A stretch of DNA of 64,000 bases from Flavobacteriaceae bacterium PS02338 (lineage in GTDB: Bacteria > Bacteroidota > Bacteroidia > Sphingobacteriales > Sphingobacteriaceae). The notes beneath the pieces were generated by a model. The model was given only the letters and a program-made list of their open reading frames with translations, did no database searches and had not been told where the DNA came from. The stretch is from positions 86,712-150,711 of the forward strand of contig JASCOD010000012.1 in assembly GCA_029959615.1 (NCBI GenBank). Reading direction: 5' to 3'. Both the position numbers and the translations under genes were made by a program. Positions 25,201-33,113 of this stretch are shown here, in pieces (position 1 is the stretch's first letter; the number at the start of each line of letters is the position of its first letter).

Positions 25201-25364
25201 CTGCTTCTCAAAAAATCAATAAGAAGTTCACCATTTTCATGGGAATTAGCAATATCAACAATGCGCAAACTATTCTTGATTTTGGCGATGGCAGACCTAA
25301 CGACCACAAATACTACTCTAGATGGGCTAATCTAGGTTTCAAATACAATCCATTTTATAAATAA
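22299..25364 (+). CDS. STN-domain TonB-dependent receptor (system 2, TIGR01782-like)
   Basis: A 1021-residue outer-membrane receptor. After a signal peptide (about 1-40) come the STN domain (about 45-125, LQNSSFPELLKEIERKTGVS), a carboxypeptidase-regulatory-like domain (about 130-215), a plug (about 230-350, with FPDATVGEAMQRVPGIAMDY and IIIRGLDQSMGSVTLNG), and a barrel ending SRWANLGFKYNPFYK. The plug wording is that of the TIGR01782 group. The gene ends 2 bp before a secreted purple-acid-phosphatase-like gene, so the ligand is plausibly a phosphorylated organic compound or its breakdown product. Regulation by the adjacent sigma/FecR pair is expected. Confidence 0.94.
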   Translation: MKKNNGLFNPKGIFMRISLIFCLLSTLCLTFTNAAIVKAQYGLDKRIDINLQNSSFPELLKEIERKTGVSFIYTNKENVTGTVSVSDQSKTARAILTPLLKKHDLQVVENGLLVVLRKVEAKVLMQEKPGSIVGFVKDGASNQILPYATVIVKGTNQKAITDMNGYFVLSNISAGKAVLRVTYIGFKAFETTVNVVGGKTNNADLKLTSESNDMKGITITGIRRGESVALNNMQNADNVKYVLSEEQIERFPDATVGEAMQRVPGIAMDYSYGLPRNIIIRGLDQSMGSVTLNGNRLPSTQTNSRDIDLNGILSSTVEAIEVNKTLTPDMEADGTSGSVNIISKTPKIGMKQFQVKGSFGNNFLLGKQNFDGAFNYGERKNKIAYLIGVNYSNTNRGEDRVQKDYETYEINGVEKLKLSNLELEGSDLNRENIGIQGELSFFPTEKSQVYVRGNYNKFYELQTRGTKSYSIGEYTSETTVADVNIGSSGTPRDYNRDLFSVSAGAKTNINNWIGNVDVTYASGLYDQPTYYDGFFNYGGLTANMDMSNPRAPQFGFTNGNPNDASKYVTSNYVNRHQIANDKDIQGSLNIERTFDLSDKNKFKFKFGGRMKYKEDDHTRSYYQYKLKTGTIAMSNFLSDYSREKYFNGHYNLSGAIANGYLMEEYYQNNLNLFSNDETYIRQNTDPDSYNGKENMQAGYVMGKLTLDKLDIITGVRYENTGFEYNGNIVNFNNTGAYVSTNKVAVKSNFNGFFPSLNLKYAVSPRTNFRAAVTKSLSRPGYYDLVPWEEIEVRRKRMKKGNPDLDQATSVNYDFLFEHYLKSLGLISGGIFYKNIDNYIYESVYLQQGGTFDQYNVTQTVNGANAHVYGYELAWQQQLTFLPGFWNGFGIYANYTQIQSKFKVPGIVSERTVRLPSMRPKVGNASLSYEKYGFSGRLSLNFYDTFINELADVEANDLMEKGRVQLDFSASQKINKKFTIFMGISNINNAQTILDFGDGRPNDHKYYSRWANLGFKYNPFYK

Positions 25365-25366
25365 AC

Positions 25367-26653
25367 ATGATTACAACTTTTAAGAAAAAGATGGCCTTCT
25401 TGGTAGCACTAGTTTTAGTGCTGCCAACTTTGGCAAAAGCGCAAGAATTTAAGGCTGGTAAGTTTCCAGACAGAATCATTTTGACTTGGTCTGCAGATCC
25501 AAAAACTACACAAGCTGTAACTTGGCGTACCGATAGTACTGTTAACAAAAGCTTTGCTCAAATTTTGGTAGAAGACAGTTCTCCGAAATTGGATAAGCCA
25601 GAGGCAAAAGAATATCAGGCTAAAACTGAGGTGTTAAAAGGGAAAGCTTATGAGGCGGCAAATTATCACAGCGTAAATTTTGAAGGCTTAACTCCTGGTA
25701 AATTGTACACTTATAGAGTGGGAGATGGCACCAATTGGAGTGAGTGGTTTCAATTTAAAACAGCGCCAGAAAAGGAGCAAGCTTTTTCTTTCATTTATTT
25801 GGGAGATGCGCAAAATGATATCCGTTCAAAGTGGTCGAGGGTAATCAGAAAAGCATTTGCTACACATGGCGATGCCCGTTTTATCGTTCATGCCGGAGAT
25901 TTGATTAACCGTTCTAACAATGATAACGAGTGGGGTGAGTGGCACTTCGGTGGTGGTTTCATTAACGGAATGATTCCAAGTATCCCCTCATCCGGTAACC
26001 ACGAATATTTCCGCGATGAACAGCGTACTTTAACCTTAGACCCACACTGGAGAGCACAATATACTTTGCCAGAAAATGGCCCAAAGGGATTGGAAGAGTC
26101 CGTTTATTATGTTGATTATGCGAATGTTCGTATCATTTCGCTAAACTCACAAATGATTGTGTTGGATTCAGCTTCTCTAAAAGCACAAGCGGTTTGGTTG
26201 GAAGAAGTATTGAAAAACAACCCAAAACGTTGGACCATGATTACTTATCACCATCCAATTTATTCTACCGCAAAAGGAAGAGATAATAAAGAGTTTAGAG
26301 AGCTCTTCAAACCGCTTTTCGATAAATATCATGTAGACTTATTGATGCAAGGACATGATCACACTTATAGTCGTGGACAGAATTTGCCTACGGGTATATC
26401 TGGTAAAGTTGGTGGGCCTATGTATGTAGTTTCTGTAGCTGGACCAAAAATGTACAAAGTAGATGTCAATCCAAAATGGATGGACGTATTTGCTGAAAAT
26501 ACGCAACTGTTTCAAATCATTAATGTAGATGGCGAAAACTTAACTTATACTGCTTATAAAGCATCAGGTGAAGTTTTCGATAGTTTTAAATTGAAGAAAT
26601 CAAACAAAGACAAAGCTGCTATATTTACCGATTTAAACAAAAACAAAAAATAA
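25367..26653 (+). CDS. Purple acid phosphatase-like metallophosphoesterase, exported
   Basis: A 428-residue secreted enzyme that hydrolyses phosphomonoesters with a bimetal centre. A signal peptide (cleavage after AKAQ, about residue 25) is followed by a fibronectin-like N-terminal domain (about 30-135) typical of purple acid phosphatases. The catalytic domain has the ordered metal motifs GDAQND (about 145), AGDLINR (about 176), SGNHEY (about 208), YHHPIY (about 294) and GHDHTYSR (about 328). The residues expected for metal binding are all present. It lies 2 bp after the TonB receptor and before a terminator, so it is the last gene of the system 2 operon and is likely induced with it. The natural substrate is unknown. 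Confidence 0.93.
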   Translation: MITTFKKKMAFLVALVLVLPTLAKAQEFKAGKFPDRIILTWSADPKTTQAVTWRTDSTVNKSFAQILVEDSSPKLDKPEAKEYQAKTEVLKGKAYEAANYHSVNFEGLTPGKLYTYRVGDGTNWSEWFQFKTAPEKEQAFSFIYLGDAQNDIRSKWSRVIRKAFATHGDARFIVHAGDLINRSNNDNEWGEWHFGGGFINGMIPSIPSSGNHEYFRDEQRTLTLDPHWRAQYTLPENGPKGLEESVYYVDYANVRIISLNSQMIVLDSASLKAQAVWLEEVLKNNPKRWTMITYHHPIYSTAKGRDNKEFRELFKPLFDKYHVDLLMQGHDHTYSRGQNLPTGISGKVGGPMYVVSVAGPKMYKVDVNPKWMDVFAENTQLFQIINVDGENLTYTAYKASGEVFDSFKLKKSNKDKAAIFTDLNKNKK

Positions 26654-26676
26654 TATCCTAGTTTCTAATTTTGATG

Positions 26677-26706
26677 GCCGTTCAACTTAAGAGTTGAGCG
26701 GCTTTT
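26677..26706 (+). terminator. Rho-independent terminator of the system 2 operon
   Basis: GCCGTTCAAC (26677-26686) pairs with GTTGAGCGGC (26693-26702) with one G-U pair and a 6-nt loop, followed by TTTTG and more T. It is 23 nt after the phosphatase stop codon. Confidence 0.88.
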
Positions 26707-26757
26707 GTTTTACCGCTCAGTTTACTTAGACTTAACAATGGCTTAGTATTGGCTAGT

Positions 26758-26765
26758 TACTTTTG
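26758..26765 (+). promoter_or_regulatory. Candidate -7 element abutting the hybrid kinase start
   Basis: TACTTTTG matches TAnnTTTG fully. Only three bases separate it from the GTG at 26769, so transcription would begin at or within the first codons (a leaderless message). No clear -33 TTG at 19-21 bp is visible, so this is tentative. Confidence 0.35.
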
Positions 26766-26768
26766 GCG

Positions 26769-29528
26769 GTGCATTTAAATCATATCTTAAAATCCTTTAG
26801 GACAAGGCTGCTCTTAAGCTTTTTTTCTTTTGTATTGGTTATCTTGGGTTGGGTTGCCATTTACTTTATCATGGATCGCGAGCAGCGGCGTATCAAGCTG
26901 TTTTCAGAAAAACTAACGCAATTACAGGTTAGGTATTTAGAAAGTACCAATTATCTGCAACAATTTATGCTCAAGGGATATCATGAACCTAGTTTTTATG
27001 ATACTGGAAAACAAAAGGGTATAGATAGCTTCCTAAGTATTCAATCAGATATCAGTACGGGGATTCAGGCACTTGGAAAAGAGGCTGAGAATATAGGTAT
27101 ACAGGTGGCTCCTTTATTGGATAGCTTGCATATTGCCAACAGGCAAACCGTTATTTTAGGAAAAGAGTTGAAATTGCTCTACTACAAACGTGGTTTTCAA
27201 GATAAAGGCTTAGAAGGCCGTATGAGAGATTTTGCACATCAGGTAGAAAGCTCTAAAGTGGTTCCGAAAATAGATCTGCTACAGCTTCGACGCCATGAAA
27301 AGGATTATATGCTAAGAGGCCATTCAGAGTTGGTCGATTCTTTTTCACTTCAGTTACAACGTACATTGGCACGTTTGTCTAAAGAAGAAAAAATATATAC
27401 TGTTCTAAAAGAATATGGTAAATGCTTTATCCAGTTGGTGAGCTATTCGGAGCAACTTGGCGTGCAGCGGGAAAAAGGAGTAATGCCCGAAACTTTAGGT
27501 AAGATTAAGGAGTTTGGACAGCTTTATGCCCGTACAGATACATTATCGGGGCAGGAAATAGATAGGATAAAAGAGCGCTTCAATATCATTATTATCGTGC
27601 TTTCGGCTATTTCTATAGTTATTGTTGTACTATTAAGCTGGATATTATCTAAGCATCTTACCAAAGATATCAAGGTACTCAACAGGCGTTTGTCCGATTT
27701 TATCCAGTCAGATTTTCAGGAAGTGCAGGAACCAGAAGCCGATCGTAGTTTCATTCCTCGAAGTACCGAACTAGAATTATTGTTCAGAGATTTTTCACTG
27801 TTAAAAATAGCTATACGTAAATACATCCATCGACTTAAACAACGCGGAGAAGAATTGGAATTACAATCTTACAAGTTGCAGGAACTTAATGAAGAATTGC
27901 AGGTGCAGTCTGAAGAACTGATTGCGCAGTCTGAGGAATTGAAAGTGCAGCAGGCACAGGAGCATGCGCTAAGAGAGGAAGCTGAAAGGGCCAATCAAGC
28001 TAAGAGTGTCTTTTTAGCTACCATGAGCCACGAAATACGGACACCACTAAACGGCGTGCTCGGCATGTCGGCACTATTACACGAAACGGTATTGAATACC
28101 GAACAGGCAGAGTACGTAGAAACGATTAAAAGCAGTGGTGAGACTTTATTGAATGTAATCAATGATATACTTGATTTTTCTAAGATTGAATCGGGTAAAA
28201 TGGAACTTGATCCACACGATTTTGATCTTAGGGGTAGTGTAGAAGAGGTAATGGATCTATTTGCAGGTAAGGCAGCTCTCAATAATATATATCTGGTTTA
28301 TCAGTTGGGCAGTGAAATCCCATTGCAGCTAAAGGCAGATAGCTTGCGTTTAAAGCAGGTGCTGATCAACCTCATAGGCAATGCACTGAAGTTTACGCAT
28401 AAAGGGGAAGTTTTTTTAGATATGAAACTCCATAACTTTGAACTGGGGCAACAAATGGAACTCCTTTTTGAAGTTCGAGATACTGGTATAGGTATTGCCA
28501 GCCATCAGGTAAATAGCCTTTTTCAGGCATTTAATCAGGTAGATTCTTCCACAACGCGTAAGTATGGAGGCACAGGTTTAGGTCTTGCCATAAGCACCCG
28601 ATTGGTAGAGTTAATGGGTGGAAAACTTTGGGTGGAAAGCAAGGTCAACGAGGGGACTTCTTTCTTCTTCACCATCAAGGCTGCCGCAGGCGATACGCAG
28701 TTCCGTCACCATGCTCGGTGCATGATGACCGGCCAGGAAGGAAAGCATATTTTAGTAGTAGATGACCACCATACCAATCGTAGGATACTTCAATTGCAGC
28801 TAGAAAACTGGCAGTTAATACCTGTAATGGCAGCCTCGGCAGCAGATGCATTAAACCTGTTGGAAGAAAGGGGCTTTGATTTGGTGATCAGTGATATGCA
28901 AATGCCCGAAATGGATGGACTTATGTTGGCTTCCTTGATAAAGCAAAAGAATGCGGTATTGCCCATCATTTTGCTAAGTTCCGTTGGAGATGAAACCAGA
29001 AGCAGGTATCCACACTTATTCTCTGCAGTATTGACCAAGCCTGTAAAGCAGGAACAGCTTTGTAGGGCAATACAGATGGGATTACAACAAGTATCGGAAG
29101 TTTTAAAAGTAGAGCCTGCTAAAAACGTGTTACTCGAAGAAAGCTTTGCTGTTTCAAATCCCTTACAGATTTTGGTAGCCGAAGACAACTTGATCAATCA
29201 GAAACTTATTGTCAAGATCTTGGTGAAATTAGGTTTCATGCCACAGATTGCCCAAAACGGTGTAGAAGTACTTTCGCTACTCGAAAAAACTAACTTCGAT
29301 TTGGTCTTGATGGATGTACAGATGCCCGAGATGGACGGATTAGAGGCAACAAGATTAATTCGGTTGTCTGCTAAACATCAGCCGGCTATTGTAGCCATGA
29401 CTGCAAATGCCATGACTGAAGATCGGGAAAAATGTATTTCGGCAGGAATGGACGACTATCTGTCAAAGCCGCTTCATATTCCACTTTTAATAGATGTACT
29501 AAAAAAAATAGGGGTAAAAGAAAAGTAA
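26769..29528 (+). CDS. Hybrid sensor histidine kinase with two receiver domains
   Basis: An inner-membrane sensor kinase of about 919 residues. The start is GTG 26769 or TTG 26763; no in-frame ATG fits before the first membrane helix. Order: helix 1 (about 12-32), a periplasmic helical sensor (about 33-268), helix 2 (about 275-296), a Glu/Gln-rich coiled coil (about 345-400), HisKA with MSHEIRTPLNG (His near 420), HATPase with LIGNALKF and a GGTGLGLAIS glycine loop, receiver 1 (VVDDHH near 660, phospho-Asp in ISDMQMPEMDG, Lys in LTKP) and receiver 2 (VAEDN near 800, LMDVQMPEMDG, SKPL). No HPt or DNA-binding output is present, so phosphate must pass to a separate protein. The signal sensed is unknown. 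Confidence 0.93.
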   Translation: MHLNHILKSFRTRLLLSFFSFVLVILGWVAIYFIMDREQRRIKLFSEKLTQLQVRYLESTNYLQQFMLKGYHEPSFYDTGKQKGIDSFLSIQSDISTGIQALGKEAENIGIQVAPLLDSLHIANRQTVILGKELKLLYYKRGFQDKGLEGRMRDFAHQVESSKVVPKIDLLQLRRHEKDYMLRGHSELVDSFSLQLQRTLARLSKEEKIYTVLKEYGKCFIQLVSYSEQLGVQREKGVMPETLGKIKEFGQLYARTDTLSGQEIDRIKERFNIIIIVLSAISIVIVVLLSWILSKHLTKDIKVLNRRLSDFIQSDFQEVQEPEADRSFIPRSTELELLFRDFSLLKIAIRKYIHRLKQRGEELELQSYKLQELNEELQVQSEELIAQSEELKVQQAQEHALREEAERANQAKSVFLATMSHEIRTPLNGVLGMSALLHETVLNTEQAEYVETIKSSGETLLNVINDILDFSKIESGKMELDPHDFDLRGSVEEVMDLFAGKAALNNIYLVYQLGSEIPLQLKADSLRLKQVLINLIGNALKFTHKGEVFLDMKLHNFELGQQMELLFEVRDTGIGIASHQVNSLFQAFNQVDSSTTRKYGGTGLGLAISTRLVELMGGKLWVESKVNEGTSFFFTIKAAAGDTQFRHHARCMMTGQEGKHILVVDDHHTNRRILQLQLENWQLIPVMAASAADALNLLEERGFDLVISDMQMPEMDGLMLASLIKQKNAVLPIILLSSVGDETRSRYPHLFSAVLTKPVKQEQLCRAIQMGLQQVSEVLKVEPAKNVLLEESFAVSNPLQILVAEDNLINQKLIVKILVKLGFMPQIAQNGVEVLSLLEKTNFDLVLMDVQMPEMDGLEATRLIRLSAKHQPAIVAMTANAMTEDREKCISAGMDDYLSKPLHIPLLIDVLKKIGVKEK

Positions 29529-29647
29529 GGTTCTTTAGGCTAAATTGATCAACCTGCCAATACAGGTATCCATCTTATGGGTTCTTAGTTATACTTTTCA
29601 TGTGATTCGGGATATCGCTAATTATGCTATGATGTTTTACTAATAAT

Positions 29648-29677
29648 TTTGGTAAACTAAAAATATTAGTATATTTG
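29648..29677 (+). promoter_or_regulatory. Predicted promoter of the 186-residue protein gene
   Basis: TTTG (29648-29651), 18-nt spacer, then TATATTTG (29670-29677), a perfect -7 match. The predicted start site lies about 65 nt before the ATG at 29748. Confidence 0.55.
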
Positions 29678-29747
29678 TTTTTGAAAAACTGTATAGTTAA
29701 GAATTTTCAAAATGCTTGGCGGATGAGTATTGAATATATAGTGAACC

Positions 29748-30308
29748 ATGAGAATAAAGATCAAAACTGAAAACAGGGCGATGGAAAGACTGGAGCCTAT
29801 CCTAAAGGAAGCTTTTACAGAACTGGGCTATCTGAACGTAAGCGAGGATAATGAGTATTTCTATATGGAATTTAACTCGAGTACAAAGGATATGGCTAAG
29901 GTGATGCATGAGCTCGACCACTTAGTCAAACCCTATATTGCCAGATATGGAGATAGGGAAGTGGCCTATGTGTTCAACATCAATAAGGGAAAGGAATTGG
30001 TGAATATCATCCGTTATCATGAAAAGGATTATGGATATAGGGTAAAGGTGAATATGGGTGGGACTGAACAGCAGCTTTTTGTGGTAGATTTGTTAGGAGT
30101 GGGAGATTATATGGTCTTCGGACAAAATTTTGAAAAGTTGGGCGTAATGTATAGGCCTGTTCGTACACCTGCGATCGGACAATACCGTATGGATATTTAC
30201 GCTGCATTTTCTGATACCAGTTATTGGACAACTTCCAGCAGAGTTTTGAAGCCTTATCTGGGAAGGATCGTGAATGGAATTGCTGAACAACACCTAACTA
30301 AGAACTGA
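29748..30308 (+). CDS. Protein of unknown function (186 residues)
   Basis: A soluble, probably cytoplasmic protein without signal peptide or membrane helix. I do not recognise the family. It seems to be an alpha/beta protein: an N-terminal strand, a helix (AMERLEPILKEAFTELGY), strands around EYFYMEFNS, another helix (MAKVMHELDHLV), then several strands with aromatic residues. A good promoter precedes it and it stands alone between two unrelated transcription units. Codon use is ordinary for the window. There is no catalytic motif I can name. Confidence 0.7.
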   Translation: MRIKIKTENRAMERLEPILKEAFTELGYLNVSEDNEYFYMEFNSSTKDMAKVMHELDHLVKPYIARYGDREVAYVFNINKGKELVNIIRYHEKDYGYRVKVNMGGTEQQLFVVDLLGVGDYMVFGQNFEKLGVMYRPVRTPAIGQYRMDIYAAFSDTSYWTTSSRVLKPYLGRIVNGIAEQHLTKN

Positions 30309-30447
30309 TTTATGCTAAAGCGGGCAGATTTTAGGCTTATCATGCCTTTTATCTTTCGCTTTATACTTCAACGACCATATACTCATTAATTCTCCCAATC
30401 CGTCGGAGACTAATGCCACAAGGGTTGGCATGGATTAGAATTAAGCT

Positions 30448-31902
30448 TTAATTTTTCTTGAGGGGATGTTCCTTTTCCCATTGTTTCCATGCATTAGTCT
30501 GTCCCTCCAGCCATTTTTTGTACTGGGTGATGATGGTGCCAGAGATCTGATCAGCGCCATGTCCATCATTTCCGATTCCTCTATTTTTAAAATAGACAAG
30601 TAGCCTGGAACCACCATGTAAGCCCCAATTGTTACGGATCCAAGTACCCAGTCCACCACCGTGGGAATTGAATTCCCAGTCCATTTTGCTCTGACCGAGT
30701 TGTTGTTTGGCTTGGAAGTTCAGTATTTTGTCCAATTCTATCATACATTCCTGAAGGTTTTTTGGGATGTAATGTTCGCCGATCCTTTCAGCGGTCAGCC
30801 GCTTTTGAGCTGCTAGTTTGGACTTTTCCATTTCCGTTCGAGTATGTGCTTTGGCTACTTCCTCGTCAGGACTACGATAGCCACCGAAGAAATGGTTAAG
30901 ATAAAGCTTGTCTACTTCTCTGGGCATGAACGTCGTTTCAAAGGTAGTGTTCTCCAGATAGTTCCTGATCTTGATGCTGTCCAGACCTTCTCCAGGATTG
31001 AAATCGACGAGCTGTAGTCTACCATTTCGGTGTAGGTAGGCACCCATATCGATCTTGTAATGGGCGTAACGGCGGAAGGTCGTGTCATCCATGTGGACGT
31101 ATTTGAGGTTCAGCAGTTCGCCCAAGGCCGCAGATAGCTGTTTTCCATCTTGCGTTCGCTGGATATCTGTGAGGTACTTAAAAGGATAACGATAATAGGA
31201 AATCCTACTTTTTACCGCTTCTATGCCTGCGATTTTTGGATAGAGTTCATGCAATTCGATGTTGTTTTGGATGATCTCACCTTTGTTTAGGTCGAAGAGC
31301 GTTACTTTTTTGCGGGCATCTATCAGATAGACGGTGTCATTCTTGTTAAAGACAAAGTTCTTTTCTAGAAATTTTTCCTGCTCAGTTACGCCCTCTCTGT
31401 ATTGCTTGAAAGTCGAGCGGCGCTCCTGATAAAGCTTGTAGTTACTTGGGTAGAACATGCCACATTTTTCCTTTTGTTTATCACAATTCGTAAAGGTTTC
31501 GGCAGTATAGGTCTTGGTCAGTTTGCCGTCCACATAATAGGTAGCTTGTTGGTTTTCCTCGCCTTTGTGGTAGTTCCTGTCGATCAGGTAAAGAATCTTC
31601 CTACCGTCATTGCTCAGTGCTACAAAGAAAGGCTCACTGTCTGAAAGGTCAAAGGAACGCTCTATCCGATAAAGCACCTTCTTGATTCCAGGACTTTCAT
31701 ATTTGTCGTTGTAAGTAACCGTGGATTCACCGATCAGGTTGGGGTATTGATGGTCATAGGAAACTGAACGGAGCATGAACTTGGCATTGGTGGAATAAGT
31801 CTCCGAGATCGGTACACGCTCGGTGCTATGTTGGGCAAATAGCGGTATGCTGAACAATAGTAATACTAGAGAGAAGAGCGGTGTGGCGTTAAAGATATTC
31901 AT
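30448..31902 (-). CDS. Exported protein with DUF6794-like C-terminal domain
   Basis: A 484-residue protein with a signal peptide (cleaved after LFAQ, about residue 24). The large middle part looks like a WD/YVTN-style beta structure, with phrases such as FFVALSNDGRKILYLIDRNY and DTVYLIDARKKVTLFDLNKG, but I cannot name a family. The C-terminal part (about 385-475) has IPKNLQECMIELDKIL and WIRNNWGLHGGSRL. I associate these with DUF6794, a domain of unknown function often seen in Bacteroidetes. The function is unknown. Local GC content is a little higher than in its neighbours. It stands alone, convergent with the 186-residue gene. Confidence 0.75.
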   Translation of the reverse strand: MNIFNATPLFSLVLLLFSIPLFAQHSTERVPISETYSTNAKFMLRSVSYDHQYPNLIGESTVTYNDKYESPGIKKVLYRIERSFDLSDSEPFFVALSNDGRKILYLIDRNYHKGEENQQATYYVDGKLTKTYTAETFTNCDKQKEKCGMFYPSNYKLYQERRSTFKQYREGVTEQEKFLEKNFVFNKNDTVYLIDARKKVTLFDLNKGEIIQNNIELHELYPKIAGIEAVKSRISYYRYPFKYLTDIQRTQDGKQLSAALGELLNLKYVHMDDTTFRRYAHYKIDMGAYLHRNGRLQLVDFNPGEGLDSIKIRNYLENTTFETTFMPREVDKLYLNHFFGGYRSPDEEVAKAHTRTEMEKSKLAAQKRLTAERIGEHYIPKNLQECMIELDKILNFQAKQQLGQSKMDWEFNSHGGGLGTWIRNNWGLHGGSRLLVYFKNRGIGNDGHGADQISGTIITQYKKWLEGQTNAWKQWEKEHPLKKN

Positions 31903-32116
31903 ATCGTTAGGCTGGATTTCAAAAGTAGCTATTTACAGTCCATTTAACAATAGTCTGTGTTTTGGGATAAGCTAGTGTTTTTAACCATACGTAAAATAAG
32001 GAATTATGGACAGAAAACTCTTTAAAAGTCTTTGCGCTATCAGGTTGGAGACGCTGCATAACGAATAGACGAATTAACCTATTGTAATGTTTATTGTGTA
32101 ACAGAGCAAACTTCAG

Positions 32117-32779
32117 TTATGGTTTCGTATCAATTACTCTTTCAGGAGGATTGTATAATCGTTGATGCTTATGTTTGCACTCGCTGTAAAATAGGTTATA
32201 GGCTTCTTCCATTTGTTCGGTACTTCGTTCACCATGATATTCAGTTAAATATACACGTGCTATTGGCTTAAAGCTCTCAAGGTAATCTAGTAAGGTTACG
32301 CCGAAAAAAACCTGAAATGGTGTTGTTTCAGTGCGCTTAAAGATATAATCGAATCCACTTACAAAGTGGATCTTGTTTAAATGCATAGAAAATAATCCTC
32401 CTTGCGGATAAATACCTAACATTATAGTTGGATCTCTTAACAACTCCGAGGCATAATTTAACGATTCGATCATTTTTCTTGACTTTTTGTCCACTGAAAA
32501 ACAACCAACATATTTCAAAATCGGAAAAGCCTTTAATTGCGAATCGATCACCATCGCCTTCAATTGCTTTTTTAAGATGACTCGGCATAGGCGATGCAGA
32601 ATTCCCCCATCATTAAAGCTGTAATGATTCATCAGCATTAAGCAGGAACGGTCTTGTTTTACCGATAGTTCACCAATAAATTTTACAGAAGCAAAATGAC
32701 GCAATACCCATGGCTCCCCAATTCCTCTAGCAAGCCATTTTATTAATTTATTAGGACTGTCTTTAATCATAGGCATCAA
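32117..32779 (-). CDS. PlsC-like acyltransferase family protein
   Basis: About 220 residues. The acyltransferase HX4D motif is present as NHYSFND (His about 52, Asp about 57). The second block reads YPQGG (about 124-128) where most lysophosphatidate acyltransferases have FPEGT, so the usual Glu is replaced by Gln. The family moves acyl chains from acyl-carriers to lysophospholipids or other lipids at the membrane. The changed second motif suggests an unusual acceptor or a carotenoid/lipid-modifying subgroup. Several Met codons lie near the start (32779, 32776, 32770). The gene is divergent from the YheT-like gene across 334 bp. Confidence 0.75.
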   Translation of the reverse strand: MMPMIKDSPNKLIKWLARGIGEPWVLRHFASVKFIGELSVKQDRSCLMLMNHYSFNDGGILHRLCRVILKKQLKAMVIDSQLKAFPILKYVGCFSVDKKSRKMIESLNYASELLRDPTIMLGIYPQGGLFSMHLNKIHFVSGFDYIFKRTETTPFQVFFGVTLLDYLESFKPIARVYLTEYHGERSTEQMEEAYNLFYSECKHKHQRLYNPPERVIDTKP

Positions 32780-33113
32780 ACTATTAGATCAGCAAGCTAT
32801 AAGTTAATGATTAGCTAACTCAGTACTTGTATCCATGATGGTAAAGATAGTCCTTTTCAGTAGCGAAGAAAAATTATCAATAATCAAATCCGCTACAAAT
32901 GCTGTTCGGTTTTACTTTGATCAATCGTAATATATCCTTCATTATTGTACGGGAGATATTTTTTTACCATTTTAGCGATATAAAGCTATATTTTTTATAA
33001 AATCATTGTTTTAAAGCTTTTTTACGCTGCTTTACTGATACGGTAAAGTTATTTATGGGTGTTCCATATACAAATTATATTCACCTAATTAACCATAAAT
33101 CAAAAACGCAAGT
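32780..33113. other. Divergent intergenic region, no gene seen
   Basis: 334 bp of AT-rich sequence between the acyltransferase and hydrolase genes. It should contain promoters for both directions, but I found no full-consensus -33/-7 pair that I would defend, and no small gene or RNA. Confidence 0.5.
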
